Positions 40,785 to 53,696 of a stretch of 64,000 nt of DNA are shown in pieces (within the stretch, counting starts at the first letter, position 1; each line of letters starts with the position of its first letter). The DNA comes from Betaproteobacteria bacterium. GTDB taxonomy: Bacteria; Pseudomonadota; Gammaproteobacteria; Burkholderiales; Burkholderiaceae_D. Location of the stretch: assembly GCA_025356395.1 (NCBI GenBank), contig JANXTA010000014.1, forward strand, positions 1 through 64,000, in the 5' to 3' direction. The notes beneath the pieces were generated by a model that saw nothing but the letters and a program-made list of their open reading frames with translations, had not been told where the DNA came from and did no database searches. The translations under genes and the position numbers were made by a program.

Positions 40785-41663
40785 ATGACGAGCGCCGGAT
40801 CGAAGTTCCGTCAGGCCGTCGTCGACGAGAAGCCTCTGTCGGTGATCGGCGCCATCAACGCGTACACCGCGCGGATGGCCGAGGCCACAGGCTTCAAGGC
40901 GTTGTACCTGTCGGGTGGCGGCGTGGCCGCCAACTCGCTCGGCATGCCCGACCTCGGCATCAGCACGATGGAAGACGTGCTGATCGACGCGCGCCGCATC
41001 ATCGACGCGTCGTCGCTGCCGCTGTTGGTCGACATCGATGTCGGCTGGGGTGGTGCCTTCAACATCGCGCGCACCGTCCGCATGTTCGAGAAGGCCGGCG
41101 TCGCCGCGGTCCACATGGAAGACCAGGTCGGTACCAAACGCTGCGGCCATCGCCCGGGCAAGGAAGTCGTCTCGAAGGACGAGATGGTCGACCGTATCAA
41201 GGCCGCGGTCGATGCGCGCCAGGACGGGGGCTTCGTGATCATGGCGCGCACCGACGCGCTGGCGATCGAAGGTATCGATGCGGCGATCGAGCGTGCGGTG
41301 GCGTACGTGGAAGCCGGCGCCGACATGATCTTCCCCGAGGCGATGACCGATCTGGCGATGTACGACCGGTTCAAGAAGGCCGTGATGGTCCCGATCCTGG
41401 CCAACATCACCGAGTTCGGCTTCACGCCGCTGTTCACGACGCATGAACTGGCGACGGTCGACGTCGACATCGTGCTGTTCTGCTGCTCGGCCTATCGCGC
41501 GATGAACGCGGCGGCTCTGAAGGTCTACGAAGCGATCCGCACCGAGGGCACGCAGAAGAGCGTGGTCGATACGATGCAGACCCGCAACGACCTTTACAAG
41601 TATCTCGGTTACCACGTGTACGAAGAGAAGCTCGACGCGCTGTTCGCGACGAAAAAGAACTAG
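40785..41663 (+). CDS. prpB: Methylisocitrate lyase
   Basis: [48 protein letters not shown]. Confidence 0.95.
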   Translation: MTSAGSKFRQAVVDEKPLSVIGAINAYTARMAEATGFKALYLSGGGVAANSLGMPDLGISTMEDVLIDARRIIDASSLPLLVDIDVGWGGAFNIARTVRMFEKAGVAAVHMEDQVGTKRCGHRPGKEVVSKDEMVDRIKAAVDARQDGGFVIMARTDALAIEGIDAAIERAVAYVEAGADMIFPEAMTDLAMYDRFKKAVMVPILANITEFGFTPLFTTHELATVDVDIVLFCCSAYRAMNAAALKVYEAIRTEGTQKSVVDTMQTRNDLYKYLGYHVYEEKLDALFATKKN

Positions 41664-41713
41664 TGCAGTCGTTCCCGCGCACCCGGGAACGACGAAATCC
41701 CTGGAGAACCTGT

Positions 41714-42868
41714 ATGGCCGAACCGACAGCACCCGCCTTCAAACCCAAAAAGTCCGTCGCCCTCTCCGGCGTGACCGCCGGTAACACTGCGCTGTGTACG
41801 GTCGGCAAGACCGGCAACGACCTGCACTATCGCGGCTACGACATCCTGGATATCGCCGACACCAGCGAGTTCGAGGAGATCGCCCACCTGCTAGTGCACG
41901 GCAAGCTGCCGAACAAGAGCGAACTCGCCGCGTACAAGAACAAGCTGAAGGCGCTGCGCGGGTTGCCCGCGGCGGTGATGGATGCGCTCGAATGCCTGCC
42001 GGCATCGTCGCACCCGATGGACGTGATGCGGACTGGCGCGTCGGTGCTCGGCTGCGTGCTGCCCGAAAAGGACGACCACAACCACCCGGGCGCGCGCGAC
42101 ATCGCTGACCGCCTGATGGCGTCGTTCGGATCGATGCTGCTGTACTGGTACCACTACGCGTTCAACGGCCGGCAGATCGAGGTCGAGACCGACGACGAAT
42201 CCATCGGAGGGCACTTCCTCCACCTGCTGCACGGCGAATCTCCGCCCGAGTCGTGGGTCAAGGCGATGCACGTGTCTCTGATCCTGTATGCCGAGCACGA
42301 GTTCAACGCGTCCACCTTCGCGGCGCGTGTGGTCGCCGGCACGGGCTCCGACATCTACTCGGCCATCGTCGGCGGCATTGGGGCCTTGCGCGGCCCCAAG
42401 CACGGCGGCGCCAACGAAGTGGCCTTCGAGATCCAGAAGCGCTACGAGATGCCCGATGCGGCCGAAGTCGACATCCGCAGGCGCATCGAGAACAAGGAGG
42501 TCGTGATCGGTTTCGGGCACCCGGTGTACACCGTCTCCGACCCGCGCAACAAGGTCATCAAGGAAGTCGCGAAGAAGCTGTCGAAGGAAGCGGACGACAC
42601 CCGCATGTTCGACATCGCGGAACGCCTCGAGACCGTAATGTGGGATGCGAAGAAGATGTTCCCCAACCTCGACTGGTTCTCGGCCGTCAGCTATCACATG
42701 ATGGGCGTGCCGACCTCGATGTTCACGCCGCTCTTCGTGATCTCGCGGACGTCGGGCTGGTCGGCTCACGTGATCGAACAGCGCATCGACGGCAAGATCA
42801 TCCGTCCGACCGCCAACTACGTCGGCCCCGAGGACCTCAAGTTCGTGCCGATCGCGAAGCGCAAGTGA
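41714..42868 (+). CDS. prpC: 2-methylcitrate synthase
   Basis: Citrate synthase fold; [34 protein letters not shown]; follows prpB. Confidence 0.95.
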   Translation: MAEPTAPAFKPKKSVALSGVTAGNTALCTVGKTGNDLHYRGYDILDIADTSEFEEIAHLLVHGKLPNKSELAAYKNKLKALRGLPAAVMDALECLPASSHPMDVMRTGASVLGCVLPEKDDHNHPGARDIADRLMASFGSMLLYWYHYAFNGRQIEVETDDESIGGHFLHLLHGESPPESWVKAMHVSLILYAEHEFNASTFAARVVAGTGSDIYSAIVGGIGALRGPKHGGANEVAFEIQKRYEMPDAAEVDIRRRIENKEVVIGFGHPVYTVSDPRNKVIKEVAKKLSKEADDTRMFDIAERLETVMWDAKKMFPNLDWFSAVSYHMMGVPTSMFTPLFVISRTSGWSAHVIEQRIDGKIIRPTANYVGPEDLKFVPIAKRK

Positions 42869-42899
42869 AGCACCGCGGGTCACCGGACACGAGGCCCTT

Positions 42900-43053
42900 G
42901 CAGGCTGTTGAAAAGCGTAGCGAGGACGGTCGTGTGCAAGGCGCACGGAGCGGAGGAACCGGAACGTACCTGCGTACGTGAGGATTCCGGGCACCGCCGC
43001 ATCGATAACATTCGGGCGCAGACGGCCGCCGCAGTAGCTTTTCAACAGCCTGC
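42900..43053. repeat. MITE-like element with perfect 17-bp terminal inverted repeats
   Basis: GCAGGCTGTTGAAAAGC (42900-42916) and its exact reverse complement at 43037-43053; internal hairpin ACGTAC-ctgc-GTACGT at 42964-42979. Confidence 0.8.
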
Positions 43054-43221
43054 TAGGGTTTTCTCCCCATCGCATGGCAGTACAAGCGCCTGTTGCGTGC
43101 TTGCCGCAACAACGGAACGGATCGTGGCGCCGCAGGCCGTCTTGGCTTAATAATCGCCTGCTGTGCTGCGGCTGGCTCTCGGCCTTCGAGACGTCCCGCT
43201 TGGCGCCGATGCCGACGGACG

Positions 43222-43899
43222 ATGCAGGACACCGAGGTTTACATCAAGACCGATGCCGGTCGCGACGAGATCCGTTCGCGAACCTTGGGCTTACCAATGT
43301 CGGTCCGCGCCATCCTCCTGATGGTCGACGGCCAACGGCCGGTCGCGGCGATGCGGTCGTTGATCGCGGGCTCGAAGGCGCCCTCCGACGTCCTCGACGG
43401 CCTGGTCGCAAAGGGCCTGATCGAGCCGCGCAACGGCGCGGTCTCGGCACCCGCTGCCGCACCGAAGGCCGCCGCGCTGCCGATCGAGCGACCCACCGTT
43501 GCCGCGCCGGTCTTCGTGCCGTCCGTGGCAGAGCCGGCGCCGCAGGTCATCGCGTCGACCGTCTCCTACGACGGCCCGCTCGATCTCGTCCTGCCGACGA
43601 TCTACGGACCCGAAGTCGCAGAGATCGCCGAATCCGTGCCTCCAGCGCCGGCAGTGGCTGCCGATCCAGGGCCACCGCCGCTCAATCGCTACGAACACCT
43701 CTACATGATGATGAACGAGATCGTTCGCGACTTCCTCGCGCCGCATCGTCGTTATTTCCTGCAACTCAAGATCGAGCGCTGTGCCACGCCCGAAGAGTTG
43801 CTCGAGCTCCTGCACGACCTGCAGATGGCCCTGGCCAAGGCCCGCGGCGAAGCCTTCGCTTCCGACGTGATCTCGCGCCTGCGCAGCGCCGCTTCCTGA
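43222..43899 (+). CDS. Hypothetical protein in the prp locus
   Basis: [68 protein letters not shown]: winged-helix-like N-terminus, Pro/Ala linker, conserved-looking C-terminus. Confidence 0.7.
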   Translation: MQDTEVYIKTDAGRDEIRSRTLGLPMSVRAILLMVDGQRPVAAMRSLIAGSKAPSDVLDGLVAKGLIEPRNGAVSAPAAAPKAAALPIERPTVAAPVFVPSVAEPAPQVIASTVSYDGPLDLVLPTIYGPEVAEIAESVPPAPAVAADPGPPPLNRYEHLYMMMNEIVRDFLAPHRRYFLQLKIERCATPEELLELLHDLQMALAKARGEAFASDVISRLRSAAS

Positions 43900-44027
43900 C
43901 ATCTTTCGCACGTCACGCGGCTGCTGGTCGCATGTCGACCGGCGTATCCTCTTGCCCGCAGCAACGACAGTCGTCGCGCAACGCGTCGACTCCCGTCCAT
44001 TCGGCCAAAAACACGCCCCCATCCTTC

Positions 44028-45479
44028 ATGTCCGCACACATCTCCAACGTCCGCCCACAGCACGACAAAGTGCTGGTCGACATCGTCGACTACGTCGTCA
44101 AGTACCGCATCACCGGCCGCCTCGCCTACGACACGGCGCGCAACTGCCTGATCGACACGCTGGGCTGTGGACTGGAGGCGCTCGAATATCCCGCGTGCAC
44201 CAAGCTGATGGGACCGATCGTTCCCGGCACGGTGGTGCCAAACGGCGCGAAGGTGCCCGGCACGCAGTTCCAGCTCGATCCGATCCAGGCCGCGTTCAAC
44301 ATCGGCGCGATGATCCGCTGGCTCGACTTCAACGACACCTGGCTGGCCGCCGAATGGGGTCATCCGTCGGACAACCTCGGCGGCATCCTCGCGACCGCCG
44401 ACTGGCTGTCGCGCAACGCCGTCGCCGCGGGCAAGAAGCCGCTGGTGATGAAGGACGTGCTTACCGCGATGATCAAGGCGCACGAGATCCAGGGCTGCAT
44501 CGCTCTCGAAAACTCGTTCAACAAGGTCGGCCTCGATCACGTCGTGCTGGTCAAGGTCGCCTCGACCGCCGTGGTCGCCGAGATGATGGGCCTGACACGC
44601 GACGAGATCCTCAACGCGGTCTCGCTGGCGTGGGTCGACGGCCAGTCGCTGCGCACCTATCGCCATTCCCCCAACACCGGCAGCCGCAAGAGCTGGGCCG
44701 CCGGTGATGCGACCAGCCGCGCCGTGCGTCTCGCGCTGATCGCGAAAACCGGCGAGATGGGCTATCCGTCGGTGCTGACCGCGAAGACCTGGGGTTTCTA
44801 CGACGTGCTGTTCAAGGGCAAGCCCTTCGAGTTCCAGCGCAAGTACGGCAGCTACGTGATGGAGAACGTGCTGTTCAAGATCAGTTTCCCGGCCGAGTTC
44901 CACTCGCAGACCGCGGTCGAAGCGGCCATGACCCTGCACCAGCAGCTCGCCAAAGCCGGCAAGAGCGTCGACGACATCGAGAAGATCACGATCCGCACGC
45001 ACGAGGCCTGCATCCGCATCATCGACAAGAAGGGTCCGCTCGCGAACCCGGCCGATCGCGACCACTGCATCCAGTACATGGTTGCCGTGCCGCTGATCTA
45101 CGGTCGCCTGACCGCCGGTGATTACGAGGACTCCATCGCACAGGATCCGCGCATCGACAAGCTGCGCGACAAGATCGTCTGCGTCGAGGATCCCCAGTAC
45201 ACGAAGGACTATCACGACCCCGACAAGCGTTCGATCGCGAATGCGCTGACGATCCAGTTCAAGGGCGGCAAGAAGATGGCCGAGGTCGAGGTGGAATACC
45301 CGATCGGCCACAAGAGCCGGCGCAAGGACGGCATCCCGCTGCTCGAGGCGAAATTTCGCACGAATCTCGCGCGCAAGTTTCCGGCGAAGCAGCAGAAGGC
45401 CATCCTCGATGTGTCGCTCGACCAGAAGGCGCTGGAGGCGATGCCGGTCAACGAGTATGTGGATCTTTACGTGATCTGA
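44028..45479 (+). CDS. prpD: 2-methylcitrate dehydratase
   Basis: [55 protein letters not shown]; 483 aa PrpD family. Confidence 0.96.
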   Translation: MSAHISNVRPQHDKVLVDIVDYVVKYRITGRLAYDTARNCLIDTLGCGLEALEYPACTKLMGPIVPGTVVPNGAKVPGTQFQLDPIQAAFNIGAMIRWLDFNDTWLAAEWGHPSDNLGGILATADWLSRNAVAAGKKPLVMKDVLTAMIKAHEIQGCIALENSFNKVGLDHVVLVKVASTAVVAEMMGLTRDEILNAVSLAWVDGQSLRTYRHSPNTGSRKSWAAGDATSRAVRLALIAKTGEMGYPSVLTAKTWGFYDVLFKGKPFEFQRKYGSYVMENVLFKISFPAEFHSQTAVEAAMTLHQQLAKAGKSVDDIEKITIRTHEACIRIIDKKGPLANPADRDHCIQYMVAVPLIYGRLTAGDYEDSIAQDPRIDKLRDKIVCVEDPQYTKDYHDPDKRSIANALTIQFKGGKKMAEVEVEYPIGHKSRRKDGIPLLEAKFRTNLARKFPAKQQKAILDVSLDQKALEAMPVNEYVDLYVI

Positions 45480-45496
45480 GCAGGGCAGAAACGGTC

Positions 45497-45533
45497 AATA
45501 TGCCGCGATCGGTATGTATAATCGTGGCATATT
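45497..45533. promoter_or_regulatory. Operator/promoter candidate of the second VapBC module
   Basis: Inverted repeat AATATGCCGCGAT...ATCGTGGCATATT (12/13 match) surrounding a perfect -10 box TATAAT at 45517-45522. Confidence 0.7.
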
Positions 45534-45548
45534 TCCTGGAGGTGCGTC

Positions 45549-45794
45549 ATGGAAGCGACAGTTGCAGAACGCGGTCAGATCACGCTGCCGAAAGCCGTGC
45601 GCGACGCGCTCGGCCTGACCAAGGGAACGACGCTGCACGTCGAGCTCGACGGTGGTCGCATCATCCTGCGCAAGAATGTGAAGGACGCCATTTCGCGTGT
45701 CCGCGGTCGCTTCCCGATGCCTGAAGGCGTCACGACCGACGACATCATGCGCGAGTTGCGCGGACGGGCTCCCGGCGACCCGGTCGACGTCTGA
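45549..45794 (+). CDS. AbrB/MazE/SpoVT-fold antitoxin (VapB type)
   Basis: MEATVAERGQITLPKAVRDALGLTKGTTLHVELDGGRIILRK swapped-hairpin AbrB signature; adjacent PIN gene. Confidence 0.9.
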   Translation: MEATVAERGQITLPKAVRDALGLTKGTTLHVELDGGRIILRKNVKDAISRVRGRFPMPEGVTTDDIMRELRGRAPGDPVDV

Positions 45795-45804
45795 TCCGTC
45801 CCTC

Positions 45805-46227
45805 ATGATCGCGATCGACAGCTCGGTCCTCATCGACCTGCTCGGCAACGATGTCCGGGCGGACGCGGCGGAGGTCAGTCTGCGCAACGCCCTCAACATC
45901 GGCCCGGTTGCGGTCAGCGACATCGCGATCAGCGAGGTCACGGCCGGCCTCGGACACGGCTCCGAGATGGCCGACGCCATCGAAGAACTCGGCATCCACT
46001 TCTCGCCGCTCGAACTGCGTTCGGCGATCCGTGCCGGCGAGATGCAACGCAAGTACAACGAGCGCCTGCGGCGCGAAGGACACGCCACCGGCTCGCGTCG
46101 CACCGTCGCCGACTTCCTCGTGGGAGCGCACGCCATGCTCCAGTGCGACGGTCTCATCACGCGCGACGCGGGCTTCTTCCGCGACTACTTCAAGGGACTG
46201 AAGGTCATCGTTCCCCAGTCCCACTGA
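45805..46227 (+). CDS. PIN-domain toxin (VapC type)
   Basis: MIAIDSSVLIDLLGND ... GSRRTVADFLVGAHAMLQCDGLITRDAGFFRDYF PIN signature acids. Confidence 0.92.
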   Translation: MIAIDSSVLIDLLGNDVRADAAEVSLRNALNIGPVAVSDIAISEVTAGLGHGSEMADAIEELGIHFSPLELRSAIRAGEMQRKYNERLRREGHATGSRRTVADFLVGAHAMLQCDGLITRDAGFFRDYFKGLKVIVPQSH

Positions 46228-46260
46228 TTCCTGCCAGCCCATCACCACAGAAGGCCAGCC

Positions 46261-48965
<2,705 letters not shown>

Positions 48966-48972
48966 CGGTCCG

Positions 48973-49000
48973 CTCATCCTCCTTCAAGGGGGAGGATGAG
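48973..49000. terminator. Palindromic hairpin after acnA
   Basis: CTCATCCTCCttcaagggGGAGGATGAG, 10-bp perfect arms; also carries the CCTTCAAGGGGGAGG repeat core. Confidence 0.55.
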
Positions 49001-49112
49001 ATCAGGGCGGCGGCGAGCCGTCTCCCAAAGGATTGATCTCTCGGTTTGCTATCCTTGCAACCCCCCTGGCTGTCGCCCCACCCGCGATCCATCGATCGCA
49101 TCTCGCAAGCCC

Positions 49113-50327
49113 ATGGCCTCCAAACGTCCCCGCAACAAGTCCTCCCTGCCCCGACTCTCTCGGGACGGTGAGCGACTCGCCTCCCTGGCGCAGAGCCTGT
49201 CCGTATCGGGCAGCCGCGTCGAGGAAAGTTACTGGGAGAAGCTGGTCGGCGCCAACGTCGAGTCATTGCTCGAGTTTCATGCCGACACGACCATCGATGC
49301 CGCGCTCGACCATCTCGATGCCACGGCCCCCGCGGGGTTCGATGCACTGATCGAGATCGTCGAGACGCAGGCCGAAGCAGCAACGCTCACCGCCGACGGC
49401 GAGACCTGGCAGGTGTTGCTGGTCGCCGCGCCGATCCTGGCCTGGTCGCGCTATTCGGTGCCGTCCGGTCCGATGAAGACCGATATCGCCGCGACCCTCG
49501 AGACCCAGCTGCGCGCGCATTGCGCGGCATCCGACGCACGCATCGCGCTCGCGCCTTACCTCTATTCGATCGACCAACTTCCGCGCAGCTTCTCCGACGT
49601 GCATGCGCTGGCCCGATCGCTCGGACAGCGCGCGCTCGGCCACGAAGAGAAGAAGGCGTCGAACAAGCGCCTGCCCGAGACCGCTCCGCTGCTCGCCGAT
49701 ACGCGTTATCTGCTCGCCGCCTTCGTCGCGAAGCCCGGTGCGCCGCTGTTCCGCTGGCAGGAACAACCCGACGCGCGCGGGGCCGAGCGTCGCGACTTCA
49801 GCCGTGAGCAGTCGCTCGAACGCTGGCGCGACCAGGGACTGCCGACGTTGACCACGCTGATGCCCGGCTGCGTCCTCGACCTGCTGATCCCCGACGGCTA
49901 TCACGTGTCGTCGCGCGAGTCGGATCGGGCGATCCGCCCTTACGCGATCCGTGCGGCCATCGCGTTCCTCGAGAGCGCTCTCGACGTCAAGGCGCCGCAA
50001 CTGCGCGCCGTCATCGCGGCCTTCGGCAACGACCTGCCCGAGGAATACCGCGTCGGCTTCACGCTGGCCCGCAATCCGGATGTCGTGCACGGCGTCGTGT
50101 GGCCGCTGTTCGGTCGCGAGGAAGGACCGGAAGTCGACGGTCCGGAAGAGCAGCTCGTCGCCCTGCTGCGCGAGAACGGACTGACCGACATCGTGACGCT
50201 CGAGCAGTCCTTCCCGCTCGAGTTCTGCGACGACTGCGGCGCGCCGCTGTTCGCCGATCCGGTCGGCGACCTCGTGCACACCGAACTGCCCGAAGAGACG
50301 GAAGCGCCCCGCGCCCATCTGCATTGA
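49113..50327 (+). CDS. DUF2863 family protein
   Basis: Betaproteobacterial-type ~400 aa protein MASKRPRNKSSLPRLSRDGERLASLAQSLSVSGSRVEESYWE...EFCDDCGAPLFADPVGDLVHTELPEE. Confidence 0.75.
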   Translation: MASKRPRNKSSLPRLSRDGERLASLAQSLSVSGSRVEESYWEKLVGANVESLLEFHADTTIDAALDHLDATAPAGFDALIEIVETQAEAATLTADGETWQVLLVAAPILAWSRYSVPSGPMKTDIAATLETQLRAHCAASDARIALAPYLYSIDQLPRSFSDVHALARSLGQRALGHEEKKASNKRLPETAPLLADTRYLLAAFVAKPGAPLFRWQEQPDARGAERRDFSREQSLERWRDQGLPTLTTLMPGCVLDLLIPDGYHVSSRESDRAIRPYAIRAAIAFLESALDVKAPQLRAVIAAFGNDLPEEYRVGFTLARNPDVVHGVVWPLFGREEGPEVDGPEEQLVALLRENGLTDIVTLEQSFPLEFCDDCGAPLFADPVGDLVHTELPEETEAPRAHLH

Positions 50328-50389
50328 GCGACGCGAGCGGTACGCCGCCTACGCAGTCGGCGCCCGTTCAGGCAGCATCGTCGGAAGCC

Positions 50390-51919
50390 ATGTCCACCGT
50401 ACCCGTCGTCTCTACCTCCGATCCCACAAAGCCGAAGTGGGTCGATCCCTCCGACCGTTTCACGCACACCGAGCGTCGCAACATCATCGCCGGGCTGATG
50501 CTGTCGATCCTGCTCGGCGGCCTCGACCAGACCATCGTCGCGGTCGCACTGCCGCGCATGGCGCAGGACTTCAACGGCTTCTCGCTGATCGCGTGGGTCG
50601 TGTCGGGCTACCTGATCGCGTCCACCGTCGTCACACCGATCTACGGCAAGCTCGGCGACCTGTTCGGGCGGCGCCACTTGCTGTCGATCGCCATCGTCGT
50701 GTTCCTGATCGCATCGGTGTTCTGCGCGCTGGCGCAGTCGATGCCGCAGCTGATCGTCGCGCGCGTGCTGCAGGGTCTCGGCGGCGGCGGCCTGATCTCG
50801 ATCTCGCAGACCATCATCGCCGACATCGTGCCGCTGCGCGAGCGCGGCCGCTACCAGGGCTACATCAGCGGCGTGTACGCGGTCGCGAGTGTCGCGGGTC
50901 CGGTGGTCGGCGGCCTGTTGACGCACTACCTCACCTGGCACTGGATCTTCTGGATCAACCTGCCGCTCGGCGCCGCCGCTTTCCTGGTCTCGCGTCGTGC
51001 CCTGAAGGCCCTGCCGGTCGCGGGCATCCGGCGACGCATCGACTATCTCGGCGCGCTGCTGCTCGTCATCGGGCTCACGGCGCTGCTGATCCCCATCACG
51101 CGCATCGGCCAGGGCATCGCGTGGAACGACGCGACCAACCTCGAGCTGTTCGCGGCCGCGTTCGTGATCCTCGGCCTCTGCCTGTTCCACGAGACGCGCA
51201 CGCCGGAACCGATCATCCCGATCAACCTGTTGCGCATCCCGGTGGTGGCCGCGAGCTGCGGCATCCTGTTCCTGTGCTTCTTCCAGCTCGTGTCGCTGTC
51301 GTCGCTGTCGCCGCTGCGCTTCCAGCTGGTGGCCGGCGTGACCGCCGACAACGCCGCGCTGCGGCTGCTGCCGCTGACTTTCATGATCCCGCTGGGCGCG
51401 TTCATCAGCGGCCGCCTGATGCTGCGGACCGGACGGACCAAGCCGCAGCAGGTGATCGGTACTGTATTCGTGCCGTTCGGCCTTCTCGGGCTCGCGTTCG
51501 TTTCGCCGGTGCATGCGATCGCGACGGGAGCCCTGATGACCCTGGTCGGGCTGTCGATCGGCATCGTGATGCCGTCGTCGCTGGTCGCGGTGCAGAACGC
51601 GGTGCCGCGCAACCAGCTCGGCGTGGCCACGGCCGGCACGGCGTTCTCGCGCTCGCTCGGCGGCGCGATCGGCGTCGCGCTGCTTTCCGCGATCCTGCTC
51701 GCTGCCATGCACGGCAACGGCAGCGAGCTGCATCCGTCGATCGGCGAAGGCGCCGTCTCGCCACCGGGCGAGACTGCAGTGGTGTCCAGCAAAACGGCTG
51801 ACGACGTCAACGACGCATTCCAGCGCCTGTTCCTCATCGCCGCAGCGGTCTCGTCGCTGGCGTTCCTTCTGGCCCTGACCATTCCCGACAATCGTCTCGA
51901 CGGACCTGCCAAGCCGTGA
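50390..51919 (+). CDS. DHA2-family MFS drug:H+ antiporter
   Basis: GGLDQTIVAVALPRMAQDFNG, GKLGDLFGRRHLL, RVLQGLGGGGLISISQTIIADIVPLRERGRYQG; ~14 TM pattern. Confidence 0.93.
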   Translation: MSTVPVVSTSDPTKPKWVDPSDRFTHTERRNIIAGLMLSILLGGLDQTIVAVALPRMAQDFNGFSLIAWVVSGYLIASTVVTPIYGKLGDLFGRRHLLSIAIVVFLIASVFCALAQSMPQLIVARVLQGLGGGGLISISQTIIADIVPLRERGRYQGYISGVYAVASVAGPVVGGLLTHYLTWHWIFWINLPLGAAAFLVSRRALKALPVAGIRRRIDYLGALLLVIGLTALLIPITRIGQGIAWNDATNLELFAAAFVILGLCLFHETRTPEPIIPINLLRIPVVAASCGILFLCFFQLVSLSSLSPLRFQLVAGVTADNAALRLLPLTFMIPLGAFISGRLMLRTGRTKPQQVIGTVFVPFGLLGLAFVSPVHAIATGALMTLVGLSIGIVMPSSLVAVQNAVPRNQLGVATAGTAFSRSLGGAIGVALLSAILLAAMHGNGSELHPSIGEGAVSPPGETAVVSSKTADDVNDAFQRLFLIAAAVSSLAFLLALTIPDNRLDGPAKP

Positions 51920-51963
51920 GGCCTGCGGCGCTCGTTGTGGTTCGACCCGACCGGAGAGTCCCG

Positions 51964-53568
51964 ATGCATCACCTCCCACTGCCCCGACGCCTCTCGATCC
52001 GACGCGCCGTCCTCCACGCATCGCTGGCCCTTCTGACGCTGATCGCAACGGTCGCGTCCGCGAGAGCCGAGTCGCTCTCCATCGGACTATCGTCGGACGT
52101 CACGTCGATCGATCCGCAATGGAACAACTCCGGACCGAACGTCTCGCTGTCGACCCATCTCTTCGAGCCGCTGACGCTGACCGATCGCAACGGTCGCCTG
52201 ATCCCCGGTCTCGCCGTGAGCTGGCGCGCGGTCGACCCGCTGACCTGGGAGTTCAAGCTGCGGCCGGGCGTGAAGTTCCATGACGGTAGCGACCTCACGG
52301 CCGACGACGTGGTGTTCTCGATCGAGCGACCCAAGACCCTGCAGGGCAGCCCCGCCTCCTTCGCGAGCTTCGTGCGTCCGATCGTCGAGGTCGTCGCGGT
52401 GGACAAGGCCACCGTCCGCATCAAGACGGCAGCGCCGCAGGTGCTCGTGCCCTACGACCTCAACTCGATCTTCATCGTCTCGAAGAAGGCAGCGATGGCC
52501 GCCGGCAGCAGCGCGGACTTCGACTCGGGCAAATCGGCGATCGGCACCGGCCCGTTCAAGCTGGTGTCGTTCAAGCGCGGCGATCGCATCGAACTCGCGC
52601 GCAATGACGCGTACTGGGGCGCGAAGCCGACCTGGGACAAGGTCACCTTCCGCATGGTGTCCAACGACGCGGCGCGCATCGCCTCGCTGCTGTCCGGCGA
52701 CGTCGACGCGATCGAGAACGTACCGACCGCCGACGTTGCGAAGATCGCATCCGACGCGCGTTTCAAGGTCGATCGCCAGACCTCGTGGCGCACGATCTTC
52801 TGGCACATGGACCAGTACCGAGACGTCACGCCCTACGCCACAGACAAGAGCGGCAAGCCGCTCTTGAAGAATCCCTTCAAGGACGCGCGCGTGCGCCTCG
52901 CGATCTCGAAGGCCATCAATCGCGAGGCCATCGTCTCGCGCGTGATGGAGGGCCTCGCGGTCCCTGCTTCCAACATCGTGTCGCCCGGCATCTTCGGACA
53001 CAACCCGGCGATCAAGGTCGAGGCCTACGACCCGGCGGGCGCCAAGCGGTTGCTGGCCGACGCCGGCTACCCCGACGGCTTCAACCTCACGCTGCACGCG
53101 CCGAACAATCGCTACATCAACGACGCGCGGATCGCGGAGACCGTCGCTGCATTGCTGTCGCGGGTCGGCATCACGACGAAGGTCGAGACCCAGCCGTGGG
53201 CCAGCTACCTGCCGCACGCGCGGGCCGGCGAATACACGATGGCGCTGGTCGGCTGGGGGTCATCGCTCGGCGACAGCACGATCAAGAACCATCTCGCGAC
53301 GGTCGACGAGAAGAAGGGCTACGGCTCGTGGAATTTCGGACGATCGAGTAACCCCGAGGTCGACCGCCTGCTCGATCACGACTTCACACTGTTCGACGAC
53401 AAGGCGCGCGAAGAGTCGGCCAAGGCCATCGCCGCGCTCGCGCTGAAGGACAACGCGGTGATCCCGATGCACCACGAGATCGTCAGCTGGGCGATGAAGA
53501 AGGGGCTGTCGTACCCCGGGCGGGTGGATCAGTTCACGTTCGCGTTTCAGTTCGAACGTACGAAATAG
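51964..53568 (+). CDS. ABC transporter substrate-binding protein (peptide/nickel family 5)
   Basis: Signal peptide; WEFKLRPGVKFHDGSDLTADDVVFSIER, RLAISKAINREAIVSRVMEG. Confidence 0.93.
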   Translation: MHHLPLPRRLSIRRAVLHASLALLTLIATVASARAESLSIGLSSDVTSIDPQWNNSGPNVSLSTHLFEPLTLTDRNGRLIPGLAVSWRAVDPLTWEFKLRPGVKFHDGSDLTADDVVFSIERPKTLQGSPASFASFVRPIVEVVAVDKATVRIKTAAPQVLVPYDLNSIFIVSKKAAMAAGSSADFDSGKSAIGTGPFKLVSFKRGDRIELARNDAYWGAKPTWDKVTFRMVSNDAARIASLLSGDVDAIENVPTADVAKIASDARFKVDRQTSWRTIFWHMDQYRDVTPYATDKSGKPLLKNPFKDARVRLAISKAINREAIVSRVMEGLAVPASNIVSPGIFGHNPAIKVEAYDPAGAKRLLADAGYPDGFNLTLHAPNNRYINDARIAETVAALLSRVGITTKVETQPWASYLPHARAGEYTMALVGWGSSLGDSTIKNHLATVDEKKGYGSWNFGRSSNPEVDRLLDHDFTLFDDKAREESAKAIAALALKDNAVIPMHHEIVSWAMKKGLSYPGRVDQFTFAFQFERTK

Positions 53569-53597
53569 TGGTGACGTAGCCGCCGCTCCGATCTCAT

Positions 53598-53693
53598 ATT
53601 CCCCTTCAAGGGGAGGGCCGGGGAGGGGGTGGGTGTCCATGCAACTGTGCCGAACTCATCTCCCTTCCAACCTCTCCCTTGAAGGGGAAGGAG
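53598..53693. repeat. Pair of inverted CCCCTTCAAGGGG-type repeats between convergent genes
   Basis: ttccccttcaaggggagggccggggaggggg and, inverted, ctcccttccaacctctcccttgaaggggaagg. Confidence 0.8.
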
Positions 53694-53696
53694 CAA

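Noticed and set aside
43752-45311. 519-aa minus-strand ORF opposite prpD
   Set aside because: Antisense artefact; prpD on the plus strand is unambiguous.
49940-52048. 702-aa minus-strand ORF opposite DUF2863/MFS genes
   Set aside because: Antisense artefact; low-complexity Arg/Asp/Gln/His composition and spans two real genes.
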